Origin: Myxococcales bacterium
GTDB taxonomy: Bacteria; Myxococcota_A; Polyangia; Nannocystales; Nannocystaceae
DNA length: 64,000 nucleotides
Assembly: GCA_020633315.1 (NCBI GenBank)
Contig: JACKDV010000011.1
Coordinates: 1 to 64,000, forward strand
Reading direction: 5' to 3'
The translations under genes were made by a program, and so were the position numbers. Below, piece after piece: positions 38,406-48,565 of this stretch (position 1 is its first letter; every line of letters begins with the position of its first letter). The notes below the pieces were generated by a model. It was not told where the DNA came from, did no database searches, and saw nothing but the letters and a program-made list of their open reading frames with translations.

Positions 38406-39098
38406 ATGCAGACCCGAACCCGCACGCTCACCCGCCTCGGCCTCGCCACCGCCGCCCTGCTCGTCACCGCGGGGCTGAGCACCAACGCCGAGGCCCGCCG
38501 CCCCAACCTCACTCGCAAGGGCGGCCAGTGGGGAGTGATGCTGGGCGGATCGGCGTGCATCCCAGGCAAGGCGGAGTGCACGCGGGACACGGTGACGGTC
38601 GACGGCCGCACCCGCCCGTCGCTGGGGACGGGAGCCGAGCTGGGCTATCGCTTCAACCGCTTCGTGTTCGCGGGCGCGGCCTACAACCTGGGCTTCTTCG
38701 ACACCGACTACGAGGTGAGCGGCGCCGCGGCCAGCGGCTACCGCCGCGGCTACCAGAACAGCGTGTTCGGCGTGGTGCGCCCCACCCTGCCGGTGTGGCG
38801 CTTCGACTTCGGGCTGGGCCTGGGCGTGGGCTTCTCGCGGCAGACCTTCAAGCGCGAGGTGGACGGCAGCGACAAGGACTACTCGCAGGGCCTGGCCTTC
38901 AAGCTCGCCCCCACGGTGGACTTCTTCGTGAGCCGCCGGGTGTTCATCGGCGCCAAGATGGACCTGCTGCTCAACGCCCACAGCCGCACCTGCCACCAGA
39001 TCGGCGCCAACACCAACTGCACCGACGTGGCCGACAACGACCTCGCGCCCGTGCACCAGATGCTGTTCGGGCTCCACGTGGGCGGCACCTTCCTGTAG
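38406..39098 (+). CDS. Predicted outer-membrane beta-barrel protein
   Basis: 230 residues. Sec signal peptide (ATAALLVTAGLSTNAEA). The mature part alternates in the manner of a small eight-stranded barrel (TGAELGYRFNRFVFAGAAYN, FDFGLGLGVGFSRQTFKREV, VDFFVSRRVFIGAKMDLLL) and ends in a hydrophobic strand LHVGGTFL. Two Cys pairs (ACIPGKAEC, CHQIGANTNC) would form loop disulfides. No closer family assigned. Confidence 0.75.
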   Translation: MQTRTRTLTRLGLATAALLVTAGLSTNAEARRPNLTRKGGQWGVMLGGSACIPGKAECTRDTVTVDGRTRPSLGTGAELGYRFNRFVFAGAAYNLGFFDTDYEVSGAAASGYRRGYQNSVFGVVRPTLPVWRFDFGLGLGVGFSRQTFKREVDGSDKDYSQGLAFKLAPTVDFFVSRRVFIGAKMDLLLNAHSRTCHQIGANTNCTDVADNDLAPVHQMLFGLHVGGTFL

Positions 39099-39250
39099 GG
39101 AGCACCATCCGCCACGGACCGCACCGAAGGGGCGCCGCCGACCCGGCCGCGCCCCTTCCTCGATCGGTCGCCAGCCGAGCCCGCCCTCTCGAGCCGCCGT
39201 CGCCGTCCGGCCGCCCCCCTCGTCGTTCGAGCCGCGCCCTCCGAGAGCAG

Positions 39251-39283
39251 CGAGGGGCGCCACCCTCACGGGCGCGCCCCTCG
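39251..39283. terminator. Bidirectional hairpin between convergent genes
   Basis: CGAGGGGCGC (39251-39260) pairs perfectly with GCGCCCCTCG (39274-39283) around a 13-base loop, between the stop of the barrel gene (39098) and that of the PpiC gene (39304). Confidence 0.65.
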
Positions 39284-39303
39284 TGACGAGCACGGAGCCC
39301 AGG

Positions 39304-40617
39304 CTACTCGCCGGGCTGCGGCTCGCCGTCGGCGGCCTCGGGCGCCTTGCGGGCCGGAGGATCGTTGGGCGGAGCCCCGTCCCCCTGGGGCGGCATCGCG
39401 AGCTTGTGCGGGTCCCCGCCGCCCTCGTGACCGGGCGCGTTGCGGGGCGGACCCTTGCCCGCCCGGTTGCGCCCGCCGAGCTTGCGCGGCCCCTTGCCGG
39501 CGCCGCGACGACGCCCCTGCGTGGGCTCGGGCCCGAGGGTGGGCGCGATGTTGTCGACGATCGTGTACTCGGCCAGCAGCCGGTCCTTGAGCTCGCGGCG
39601 CCCCTGGTGGAGCTTGCGCTGGCGCAGCCGCTCGCGGATCTGATCCTCGAGGGCATCCATCGGCAGCTCGCCGGGCGGCCACTTACCCAGCACCTTGATG
39701 ATGTGATAGCCGAACTTGGTCTTGACCGGCTTGCTGATCTGGCCGGGCTCGAGCGAGAAGGCGACCTCCGAGAACTCCTCGGTCATGCGATCGGGAGTGA
39801 AGATGCCGATGTCGCCGCCCTTGGATGCGCTGGGGCCCACCGAGTGGTCGGCCGCGATCTTGCTGAAATCGGCATCGGGCGCGCTGACCTCCTCGTAGAT
39901 CTTGTTGGCCTCGGCCAGCGCCTCCTCGTCCCACTTGGCCCGCTCTTCCTCGGTGGGCTCGGCCGGGGGCTCGCCCGGCTTGGCCCGCGGCTGCGGCTGC
40001 GGACCGATGGGCACGAGGATGTGCGAGGCCCGGACCCGCGGCTCGTCGGACTTCCAGTTGCCCTTGATCTTGTCGTAGTCCTCGGCGACCTCGGCGTCGC
40101 TGACCTCGAGCTTGCCGAGCTTCTCCAGGATGGCCAGCTCGCGCAGCTCGGCGATGGTCATCGCGTCGAGGCTCTCCTCGGTCTCGCCGCGGCGCTCGAG
40201 GTGCTTGTCCCAGTCGCGGATGCCCCGCTTCTGCTGGGCCTGGCGATCGGCGAGCGCGGCCGCGTCGTACTCGACGCCCAGCTTCGCCACCTCTTGGGCG
40301 AGGACCTCGTGGTAGATGAGCCGCTCGGCGATCGACTTGCGGTAGCGACGGTCGGCCGAGGGCGGGATGTCGCGACCACGGTCCGCGTACTTCTTGACCT
40401 TGAGGTCGTAGATCTCGCGGAACTTGGCGTTGGGAATCTCGACGTCGCCGACCTTGGCGATGGGGCCGTCGGGGATCGGGCCGAGCTCGATCTTGGACTG
40501 GCCGTCGCCGTTCTCGATCTTCTCGAGGCCCTTGGCCTTCTCGGGCGACGGCGGCTCGGTACAGGCGAGCGGCGCCAGCAGGGACATGCCGATGATGGCG
40601 GGGAACAAGCTGCGCAT
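39304..40617 (-). CDS. PpiC-type peptidyl-prolyl isomerase / SurA-like lipoprotein
   Basis: 437 residues. Signal peptide with lipobox SLLAPLAC near residue 19. An N-terminal SurA-like helical region (VGDVEIPNAKFREIYDLKVK) precedes one parvulin domain: RVRASHILVPIG, ADFSKIAADHSVGPSASKGG, GDIGIFTPDRMTEEFSEVAF, PVKTKFGYHIIKVLG. The last 75 residues are Gly/Arg/Pro-rich and look disordered. It should catalyse prolyl isomerisation and help outer-membrane proteins fold in the periplasm. GGGAGG lies upstream of the ATG. Confidence 0.9.
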   Translation of the reverse strand: MRSLFPAIIGMSLLAPLACTEPPSPEKAKGLEKIENGDGQSKIELGPIPDGPIAKVGDVEIPNAKFREIYDLKVKKYADRGRDIPPSADRRYRKSIAERLIYHEVLAQEVAKLGVEYDAAALADRQAQQKRGIRDWDKHLERRGETEESLDAMTIAELRELAILEKLGKLEVSDAEVAEDYDKIKGNWKSDEPRVRASHILVPIGPQPQPRAKPGEPPAEPTEEERAKWDEEALAEANKIYEEVSAPDADFSKIAADHSVGPSASKGGDIGIFTPDRMTEEFSEVAFSLEPGQISKPVKTKFGYHIIKVLGKWPPGELPMDALEDQIRERLRQRKLHQGRRELKDRLLAEYTIVDNIAPTLGPEPTQGRRRGAGKGPRKLGGRNRAGKGPPRNAPGHEGGGDPHKLAMPPQGDGAPPNDPPARKAPEAADGEPQPGE

Positions 40618-40845
40618 GGATGCCTCCCGTGGATGGGTGCGCAAGGCGAAAGGGTGCCACGACGTGGTGGCGCCGGAGTGTAAAGCACAGATCCCACCTC
40701 GGCGACAATGCCGCGCGACGCGCCCGGTCGGCCCTGACAGCCAGGGTGCGATCGCGTAGCATTTGCGCCCTTGACGGCCCTCGTGCAGATCCGGCGCCGG
40801 TCCGCGGCCCCGACCGCCGTCGCTCCCGACGCCGAGGACCTCGCC

Positions 40846-42165
<1,320 letters not shown>

Positions 42166-42180
42166 CCCCGAGAGACGACC

Positions 42181-42618
42181 ATGGCCCGCACGCCGAAGAA
42201 CCAGCCCGACGAGGACGAAACCGCCGACACCCCCGCTCGCGTCAGCCGCCACATCCAGCCGCTCGGTCCCCGGGTGCTGGTGCGGGTGGTCAAGTCGCCC
42301 GATCGCTCCGAGGCGGGGCTGTACCTGCCGCAGGGGCTCAAGGACGGCAACGCCATGGCGCTGCTGGGCGAGGTGGTGGAGGTGGCCCGCACCATGCCCA
42401 AGGCCGACCCGCTGGTGGAGAGCGAGGACGAGGCCGACGAGGAGGACGAGCCGGTGGTGGACCTGGGCAAGAACGTCAGCGGGGTGCCGCTGGGCGCCAA
42501 CGTGCTGTTCGAGAAGGACCGCGGGGTGGTGGTCCCCTGGGACGACACCCTGCGGCTGCTCGAGGTGCGCCACGTGCTGGCGATCGTCGACATCATCAGC
42601 GAGGACGAGATCCAGTGA
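42181..42618 (+). CDS. GroES/Cpn10-like protein with acidic insertion
   Basis: 145 residues, against about 97 for normal GroES. The Cpn10 core is visible: IQPLGPRVLVRVVKSPDRSE, GLYLPQGLKDGNAMALLGEV, LGANVLFEKDRGVVVP and the end VLAIVDIISEDEI. There is a charged N-terminal extension of about 25 residues and an acidic block VESEDEADEEDEPVV between the two beta halves. No groEL is near. The IVL-type mobile loop that grips GroEL is not recognisable at the usual place, so it may not act as a normal co-chaperonin. GTGA overlap with the sppA fusion downstream. Confidence 0.82.
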   Translation: MARTPKNQPDEDETADTPARVSRHIQPLGPRVLVRVVKSPDRSEAGLYLPQGLKDGNAMALLGEVVEVARTMPKADPLVESEDEADEEDEPVVDLGKNVSGVPLGANVLFEKDRGVVVPWDDTLRLLEVRHVLAIVDIISEDEIQ

Positions 42619-45260
42619 GCGCGACGAGCCGTCGAGCCCTGGGGAGCCTGCTCGCGGCCGGCCTGGCCCTGTGGGCCCCGCCCGGCGCCGCCCAGGAGCC
42701 CCGCGCCCAGGACCGCCACCCCACCGATGGGGTCGATCGCGTGGTGCACGACATGAGCGGCGAGGGCGATGCCACGAGCATCGAGCTCAACCCCGCGCTG
42801 CTCTCCGACGTGCAGGGCTTCGACCTGGCGGTGCTGGGCTACCGCACCACCTCCGACTTCACCCGCGGCTCGGGCTTCGGCGGCTTCCTGGCCACCAACC
42901 TGGGCTTCGGCCTCGCCACCGGCTTCGGCGTGCAGGTGGTGCGCCCCACCCTCGGCCTGCGCGGGGCCGACTTCGACCTCGCCAACAACCCCGATCTCAC
43001 CAAGCTCAGCTTCGCCTTCGCCGGCGACTTCGACGACGGGGCCTTCGGCGTGGGCATCCACGGCGTGCGGGGCCAGGGGCAGTGGCTGCAGCGCCCCGAC
43101 CTCGACCTCGGCGCGCTGGTGCGGATCTTCAACTACGGCTCGGCCGGCTTCAACGCGCGGCTGTCCCCGGTGGACATGAGCAGCGCGTCGCTGCCCGCCC
43201 ACCTCACCCTCACCGGCGAGCTGGCCCTGCGCCCGCTGGGCACCCACCACCTCGAGCTGGCGGTGGGGGTCAGCGACCAGGTGCTGCGCAGCGAGAACGG
43301 CGAGGCGCCGCAGCGGGTCGACTTCTCGGGCTTCCTGCCTCGCGGGCGCATCGCGGTGCGCTACCAGGGCTGGGCGCTCAAGGCCGAGCTCGAGCAGGTG
43401 CGCGCGTCGGTGCTCGACCCCGCCACCCTCGATCGCGTCAACGGCGAGAAGGCGCTGCGGGGCGGCGTGCTGCTCGAGGGCTCGTGGGACGTGGTGACGG
43501 CCGGCGCGGGCGTCCACGCCGGGGTCTCGGGCGGGCTCGACGGCGTGGGCTTCGGCGCGCGCCTGCACGGCCGCGAGCAGGGCCGCGTGGTCTGGCCGCG
43601 CAGCATCGACGCCGAGCGCATCGAGCTGGGCAAGATCGGCGACGAGCGCGAGCTCATCGAGCTGCTGCAGCGGGTGGAGCGGGCCGAGCAGGCCGGCGAG
43701 CGCAGCGTGCTGGTGCTCGACGCCCGCAGCACCTCGGCCGGCTGGGCCAGCCTGCACGAGCTGCGGCAGGCGCTGGTGCGGGTGCGCAACGCGGGGGGGC
43801 ACGTGTACGCCTACCTCGAGGGCGCCTCGCTCAAGGACTACTACGTGGCCAGCGTGGCCGAGCAGGTGTTCCTGCACCCCGCCGGCTCGCTGGAGACCTA
43901 CGGGCTGTCCTCCACCTCCATCTACCTCAAGGGCGCGATGGACAAGGTGGGAGTCGCGGCCGAGGTGATCAAGATCGACGAGTACAAGAGCGCGGGCGAG
44001 CGCTTCGATCGCACCGGCCCCTCGGAGCCCGACAAGGCCCAGCGCCAGGAGCTCCAGCGCGACGCCTACGCCCAGATCGTGCACGACATCGCCCAGGCCC
44101 GCGGCCTGACCCTGGCCGAGGTCCGCGAGCGCATCGACGAGGCACCCTGGGGCCCGCACGCGGCGGTGGACGCCGGCCTGGTGGACGACGTGGTCTTCCG
44201 CGACGAGCTGCTCGACCGGATCTCGGAGCGGCTCGGGGCCGAGGTGGAGTTCGCCCCGTTCTTCGACACCAGCCCCCGCGAGCACTGGGCCACCGATCCC
44301 TACGTGGCGGTGGTGCTGGTCGAGGGCGCCATCGTCGACGGCAAGAGCCGCGGGCTGCCCATCTTCGACATGGGCTTCGCGGGCGGGGACACCATCGCCC
44401 AGACCCTGCGAGACCTGCGAGAGGATCGCTACTGCCGGGGCGTGGTGCTGCGGGTCAACAGCCCCGGCGGCTCGGCCCTCGCCTCCGACGTGATCTGGCG
44501 CGAGGTGGCGCTCACCGCCGAGGCCCACCAGCAGGACCCGCGCTTCGCCGCCCCCATCGTGGTCTCCATGGGCGACGTGGCGGCCAGCGGCGGCTACTAC
44601 GTGTCGATGGGCGCCCCCACGGTGCTCGCCGATCCCATGACGATCACCGGCTCGATCGGCGTGATCACCATGCACTTCGACGTCTCGGGGCTGCTGGAGA
44701 AGCTGGGGATCAGCACCTTCACCTTCAAGGAGGGGCGCAACGCCGACCTCGGCACGCCCTTCCGCCCCTACACCGACGACCAGCGCGCTCGCATGCAAGA
44801 AGGCATCCGCCGCACCTACGACCTGTTCCGCGAGCGCGTAGCCCAGGGGCGCGGCCTGACCCCCGAGAAGGTCGACGAGCTCGGCCGCGGCCACGTGTAC
44901 TCGGGCACCGACGCCGAGGCCCTGGGCCTGGTGGACGCCATGGGCGGGCTGCGCGAGGCGATCGAGCAGGTGCGCAAGGAGGCCGGGCTCCCCGCGCGCA
45001 AGCACCTGGCGATCCGGGTGCTGCCCGAGCGCAAGTCGCTGGTCGACCTCATCCTCGAGTCCGGCCGCGGGCCGCGGGGCAAGGTGGGCGCGGTGGGGCG
45101 CGCGGTGGAGCGACGCAAGGCGCGGGCCGAGGGCGCGGCGCTGCGGGAGGCCCTGCCGCTGGCGCTCGACGAGGCCCTGGCTCGGATCCCGCTGTCGCTG
45201 CTGTTCCTGCCGCAGGACGAGGCCCAGGCGATCATGCCGGACCTCATCGAGCTGCGGTAG
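42615..45260 (+). CDS. SppA-type signal peptide peptidase fused to an N-terminal barrel-like domain
   Basis: 881 residues from GTG 42615. After a signal peptide comes a domain of about 310 residues rich in alternating strands, beginning with SIELNPALLSDVQGFDL, the NPA-type start seen in FadL/PorV-like outer-membrane barrels. Residues from about 340 on form a tandem SppA (protease IV) pair. The catalytic dyad is Lys458 (DEYKSAGER) and Ser658 (DVAASGGYYVS), 200 residues apart, exactly the K209/S409 spacing of E. coli SppA. SppA cleaves leftover signal peptides; fusion to a barrel would move that activity toward the outer membrane. A paralogue with the same layout lies at 60417-63167. Confidence 0.87.
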   Translation: MSATSRRALGSLLAAGLALWAPPGAAQEPRAQDRHPTDGVDRVVHDMSGEGDATSIELNPALLSDVQGFDLAVLGYRTTSDFTRGSGFGGFLATNLGFGLATGFGVQVVRPTLGLRGADFDLANNPDLTKLSFAFAGDFDDGAFGVGIHGVRGQGQWLQRPDLDLGALVRIFNYGSAGFNARLSPVDMSSASLPAHLTLTGELALRPLGTHHLELAVGVSDQVLRSENGEAPQRVDFSGFLPRGRIAVRYQGWALKAELEQVRASVLDPATLDRVNGEKALRGGVLLEGSWDVVTAGAGVHAGVSGGLDGVGFGARLHGREQGRVVWPRSIDAERIELGKIGDERELIELLQRVERAEQAGERSVLVLDARSTSAGWASLHELRQALVRVRNAGGHVYAYLEGASLKDYYVASVAEQVFLHPAGSLETYGLSSTSIYLKGAMDKVGVAAEVIKIDEYKSAGERFDRTGPSEPDKAQRQELQRDAYAQIVHDIAQARGLTLAEVRERIDEAPWGPHAAVDAGLVDDVVFRDELLDRISERLGAEVEFAPFFDTSPREHWATDPYVAVVLVEGAIVDGKSRGLPIFDMGFAGGDTIAQTLRDLREDRYCRGVVLRVNSPGGSALASDVIWREVALTAEAHQQDPRFAAPIVVSMGDVAASGGYYVSMGAPTVLADPMTITGSIGVITMHFDVSGLLEKLGISTFTFKEGRNADLGTPFRPYTDDQRARMQEGIRRTYDLFRERVAQGRGLTPEKVDELGRGHVYSGTDAEALGLVDAMGGLREAIEQVRKEAGLPARKHLAIRVLPERKSLVDLILESGRGPRGKVGAVGRAVERRKARAEGAALREALPLALDEALARIPLSLLFLPQDEAQAIMPDLIELR

Positions 45261-45268
45261 CGCGGCTC
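45249..45268. terminator. Compact hairpin across two convergent stop codons
   Basis: GAGCTGCG (45249-45256) pairs with CGCGGCTC (45261-45268), with one wobble pair and the 4-base loop GTAG. The loop contains the TAG of the sppA fusion; the right arm runs into the TGA of the SGNH hydrolase gene (45269-45267). Confidence 0.5.
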
Positions 45269-46214
45269 AGCCGATCTCCTCGAGCAGCGCCCGGGCGATC
45301 ACGTCGCCCAGGCGAGCGAAGCCGTGCTTGTCGGGATGGATCTCGTCGGCCCACTCCTCGTCGGGCACGATGGAGCGCAGGTCCACGTAGCGCACGCGAT
45401 CGATCCGACCGGCGACCTCGACGAGCCCGGTGTTGAAGCGATCGACCAGGCAGCGAATGGCCTGGGTGCGGGTGGCGTGGTCCTCCACGCCGATGCGATC
45501 GAAGTAGGGCCCCAAGAAGTGCCCCTTGCCCGCCTCGCGTACCCGCAGGTAGTCGTAGCCGTGCACGATGATGGGGACGCGGGGGTCGAGCCGCCGTGCC
45601 TCCTCCAGCACCCGCTCCATCGCGCACATCGCCCCCGCCATGTGCGGCTCGAGGATCTCCAGGATCCAGTCCACGGTCTGGGGCCCGGGGCCGTCGGCCG
45701 TGACCAGATCCTCGAAGCCGGCGAGCATGTCGTTGCCCCCGCCGCTGAGCACCATCGCGCGCACCTCCGCCTCGCCGAGGGCGGTCCGCAGGTCGTGCTC
45801 GCGCTCCACGTCGGCGAGGCGATCGCCGGCCGCCCCCTTGGACAGCAGCGTGAAGGCGAAGTCGTCCTCGTCGCTCAGGCGATCGCTGAGGTCGCGGATG
45901 AAGGGGTGGGCCACCCACGAGTCGCCCTCGGAGACGATCACCGGCCAGTCGGGGTGTCGTCGCCGTCGCCACTGGTACCGCCGCCGTCGCAGGCGCTGCT
46001 CGGTCTCGTTGGCGAGGTCGACCATGCGCTGGAACCAGCGCTCCTTCCAGCCCTCCTCGTCCGAGGGCGCGGGCTCGAGCTCGGCCGCGGGGCACCAGGA
46101 GTAGGTGAGCGCGGCGCGAGGCACCGGCACGAAGTGCTGGCGCAGCGCGGCCTCGGCCCGATCATCGTCCTCGTCCTGCAGGCGCTCCCGCAGCTCGTCT
46201 TCGCCGATCGTCAT
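45267..46214 (-). CDS. SGNH/GDSL-family hydrolase
   Basis: 315 residues from ATG 46214. The SGNH blocks are in order: VSEGDSWVAHP (nucleophile Ser), LLSKGAAGDRL (Gly block), LSGGGNDML (Asn) and ADEIHPDKHG (catalytic Asp and His). The first 95 residues are charged and Arg-rich (RLRRRRYQWRRRRHPDWP) and show no signal peptide, so it is probably cytosolic. Esterase, lipase or acyl-protein deacylase activity is possible. Convergent with sppA; 8 bases separate it from the methyltransferase gene upstream. Confidence 0.85.
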   Translation of the reverse strand: MTIGEDELRERLQDEDDDRAEAALRQHFVPVPRAALTYSWCPAAELEPAPSDEEGWKERWFQRMVDLANETEQRLRRRRYQWRRRRHPDWPVIVSEGDSWVAHPFIRDLSDRLSDEDDFAFTLLSKGAAGDRLADVEREHDLRTALGEAEVRAMVLSGGGNDMLAGFEDLVTADGPGPQTVDWILEILEPHMAGAMCAMERVLEEARRLDPRVPIIVHGYDYLRVREAGKGHFLGPYFDRIGVEDHATRTQAIRCLVDRFNTGLVEVAGRIDRVRYVDLRSIVPDEEWADEIHPDKHGFARLGDVIARALLEEIG

Positions 46215-46222
46215 GGGAACCC

Positions 46223-47155
46223 TCAGGATAGCGCCCCGAGAGCCATGGGGCCCACGCGGGCCACGATCACGTGGGCCGGCGAGCGCAGCCGGGCCAGGCG
46301 CGGCTGTGCGTCGACGTAGGCCTGGGGCAGCGCCTCGCGAGCGTCGTCGAAGCCCGCGCGAGCGAAGGCCTGCTGCACCGCCGCGAGATCCTCGAAGGGA
46401 TCGAGCGCGCGCCGTCGCCGGGTGAGCCCGCGGATCGCGGTCCGCAGGGCATGCGCGGCCCAGCCCACCTCGGCCTGCGCGGCCGCGGTGTGGAGGTCGC
46501 AGACCATCGCGCCGCCCCCGACCCGGCGCAGGGCCTCGGCCACCGCAGCCAGCACCCGTTGCCGCGGCGCGAGATCGAAGTAGCTCAGCAGCCCCTCGGC
46601 GATCACCACCGGGCGCGGGTGCCCGCCGATGAGGCCCGCGAGGCGCTCGGGCAGATCGGGCGCGAGCACGTCGGCGTCGTGCACCGCGTGGAGCGAGGCC
46701 AGGCGCGCGCGCACGGGCGCGGGCAGCCGCGCGAGCCGAGCTCGCTTGGCGCGGGCCATCGCCGGCAGGTCGAGCTCGATCCCCGGCACGCCCCGATCGG
46801 CCGCCCATCGCACCGCCCGCGGGGTGAGGCCCGCCCCCAGCTCCACCACGCAGCCGGGCCGCCACTCGTCGACCACCGCATCGATGAGGCGATGGCGATA
46901 CTCGAGGAACTCGCGCATCGAGGGCACCGACGGCGACAGTCGAGTCGCCCACTCGCCCAGCGCGAAGAAGCCCCAGTAGAGCACTGCGCCCTGGCGGGTG
47001 GCGAGGTGCTCGGCGTGGGGCAGGCCCAGCCGGCGCCACACGTACGCGGTGTAGTGGGCCGTGGGGCCGATGCGCTCCGCCTGCTGGGCGGCCTCGGGGC
47101 TCGGGGGCTCGGGGTCCCGCACGGGCCGCAGCATAGCGCCCCGAGGCCCGCTCAT
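46223..47155 (-). CDS. Class I methyltransferase of the leucine carboxyl methyltransferase type
   Basis: 310 residues from ATG 47155; ATG 47134 and 47197 are also in frame, but the last overlaps the start of the divergent gene. The pattern RIGPTAHYTAYVWRRLGL at the N-terminus, VVELGAGLTPRAVRWAADRG as SAM-binding motif I, GIELDLPAM and VVIAEGLLSYFD fits the LCM/Tcmp family of O-methyltransferases. These include polyketide and protein carboxyl methyltransferases; the substrate is not visible. Probably in one transcript with the SGNH hydrolase. Confidence 0.8.
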   Translation of the reverse strand: MSGPRGAMLRPVRDPEPPSPEAAQQAERIGPTAHYTAYVWRRLGLPHAEHLATRQGAVLYWGFFALGEWATRLSPSVPSMREFLEYRHRLIDAVVDEWRPGCVVELGAGLTPRAVRWAADRGVPGIELDLPAMARAKRARLARLPAPVRARLASLHAVHDADVLAPDLPERLAGLIGGHPRPVVIAEGLLSYFDLAPRQRVLAAVAEALRRVGGGAMVCDLHTAAAQAEVGWAAHALRTAIRGLTRRRRALDPFEDLAAVQQAFARAGFDDAREALPQAYVDAQPRLARLRSPAHVIVARVGPMALGALS

Positions 47156-47195
47156 CGTCGGCCCTCGGCCCGAGTCGATGGGGTACGCTTCGCTC

Positions 47196-47729
47196 ATGCG
47201 TCAGCGTCACTTCGCTCGCTCCGTGGTGGTGACCTTCTCGCTCGCCGAGCTCGCGGCGTGCACCGGGGCCTCCGAGGATCTGAGCAAGACCGTCAACCCG
47301 CCGCCGCCGCAGGTGGACGACGGCACGCCCGAGGCCGACGGAGGCGCCCCCCCAGCCGATGGCGGTGCCGCCCCGGCCGATGGTGGTGACGAGCGGCCCA
47401 TCATCGCCAACCCGCCCGAGCCCCGTCCCGAGCCCGAGCCCCGGCCGCCCACCGAGATCACCAGCCGCTCCACCATCGAGCACCTCGACGACGGCACCTG
47501 CATCGAGCACCTGAGCGTGGATTGCCCGCCGGGCATGGCCTGCAACCCGCCGCCACCCCGCGAGGTGCCCTGCCCCGAGCCCGCGCGGCCCGACGCCACC
47601 GTGGTCGACAACGTGCACAAGCGACCCGACGGGAGCTGCTGGGAGAGCTACGAGGTCGAGTGCCCCCCGGGTGCGCGCTGCAACCCGCCCGCGCCTCGCC
47701 GGGTCAACTGTCCGCCCGATGTCGAGTGA
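47196..47729 (+). CDS. Lipoprotein with duplicated Cys-Pro motif
   Basis: 177 residues from ATG 47196. Lipobox-like LAELAAC near residue 20, then a spacer of GGAPPADGG-type units and PEPRPEPEPRPP. The C-terminal part holds two copies of a motif of about 35 residues: DGTCIEHLSVDCPPGMACNP and DGSCWESYEVECPPGARCNP, each ending with another Cys-Pro. Each unit has four Cys, so two disulfides per unit are likely. Unknown family. It overlaps the ferritin-like gene by 11 bases. Confidence 0.78.
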   Translation: MRQRHFARSVVVTFSLAELAACTGASEDLSKTVNPPPPQVDDGTPEADGGAPPADGGAAPADGGDERPIIANPPEPRPEPEPRPPTEITSRSTIEHLDDGTCIEHLSVDCPPGMACNPPPPREVPCPEPARPDATVVDNVHKRPDGSCWESYEVECPPGARCNPPAPRRVNCPPDVE

Positions 47730-48435
47730 GGAGCCCGCCCCCTCCCCTCGCGTCGCTCGCGAGTGGCTGCGGCGCGTCGAGGCCGAGTACGGCTCGGCCG
47801 CGATCACGCAGGAGCTGGTGCTGTGGCTTATCCGCCTGGGAGCGCCGCCCGATCTGCTCACCGACGGCCTGCGCATCGTGGAGGACGAGCTGGCCCACGC
47901 CAGCCTGAGCCACGCGGTGGCCACCGCCGCCGGCAGCGAGGAGCGCCCGGCACTCGTGCAGGAGCGCCTGGGCCTGCCCCGCCGCGCCGATCGTCCGCTG
48001 CTGGTCGACGCTGCCCTGCACGGCGTGGAGGTGTTCTGCCTGGGCGAGACCGTGGCCGTGCCGCTGTTCGTGACCATGCGGCAGGCCTGCACCGTCCCCG
48101 TGGCCCGCGAGGCCCTCGACCGGATCGTGCGCGACGAGGTGCGGCACCGCGACTTCGGCTGGGCGCTGCTCGATTGGTTGCTGGAGGCGGGCGGCGAGCC
48201 CATGCGCGAGCGACTGCAGGGGGCGCTGCCGGGGATGCTGCAGCGGGTGCGGCGGAGCTACGGGCCGTCGGAGCTCGACGGGCGCCACGACGAGCCGGAC
48301 GAGCAGGACGGCCGCTGGGGGCTGATGCCGTCGGCGCGCTACGCCGAGGTGCTCGAGCGCTGCATCGAGCGGGACTACGCGCCGCGCTTCGAACGGGTGG
48401 GGCTGCGGATCTCGGGACTGGGCGGGGTCGAGTAG
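47719..48435 (+). CDS. Ferritin-like diiron protein
   Basis: 238 residues from ATG 47719. A four-helix bundle is suggested by long helices with the ligand words EDELAHASLSHA (ExxH) and RDEVRHRDFGW (DEVRH), plus Glu residues in VEAEYGSAAITQEL and GVEVFCLGETVAV. These fit a ferritin-like or rubrerythrin-like domain binding two metal ions. Activity could be ferroxidase, oxygenase or peroxide removal. It is coupled to the upstream Cys-rich lipoprotein, which is unusual for a cytosolic diiron protein. Confidence 0.75.
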   Translation: MSSEEPAPSPRVAREWLRRVEAEYGSAAITQELVLWLIRLGAPPDLLTDGLRIVEDELAHASLSHAVATAAGSEERPALVQERLGLPRRADRPLLVDAALHGVEVFCLGETVAVPLFVTMRQACTVPVAREALDRIVRDEVRHRDFGWALLDWLLEAGGEPMRERLQGALPGMLQRVRRSYGPSELDGRHDEPDEQDGRWGLMPSARYAEVLERCIERDYAPRFERVGLRISGLGGVE

Positions 48436-48450
48436 CCGTCCGCCGGTGAG

Positions 48451-48536
48451 CGCGTTGGCTGCCGTGGGGGTCGGGTACCCCTCCGCGGGGCAACGCGTTG
48501 GCTGCCGTGGGGGTCGGGTACCCCTCCGCGAGGCAG
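48451..48536. repeat. Two 43-base tandem repeats plus a decayed third
   Basis: Units 48451-48493 and 48494-48536 begin CGCGTTGGCTGCCGTGGGGG and are almost identical; a third, degraded copy begins at 48537 (TGCGTTGGCC). Each unit contains GGGTACCC, part of a small inverted repeat GGGGT...ACCCC. Confidence 0.85.
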
Positions 48537-48565
48537 TGCGTTGGCCGCTGGAGGGACCCGTGAGG

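Noticed and set aside
48451..48560. Possible CRISPR array
   Set aside because: Units are directly adjacent without spacers, only two are intact, and no cas gene is near.
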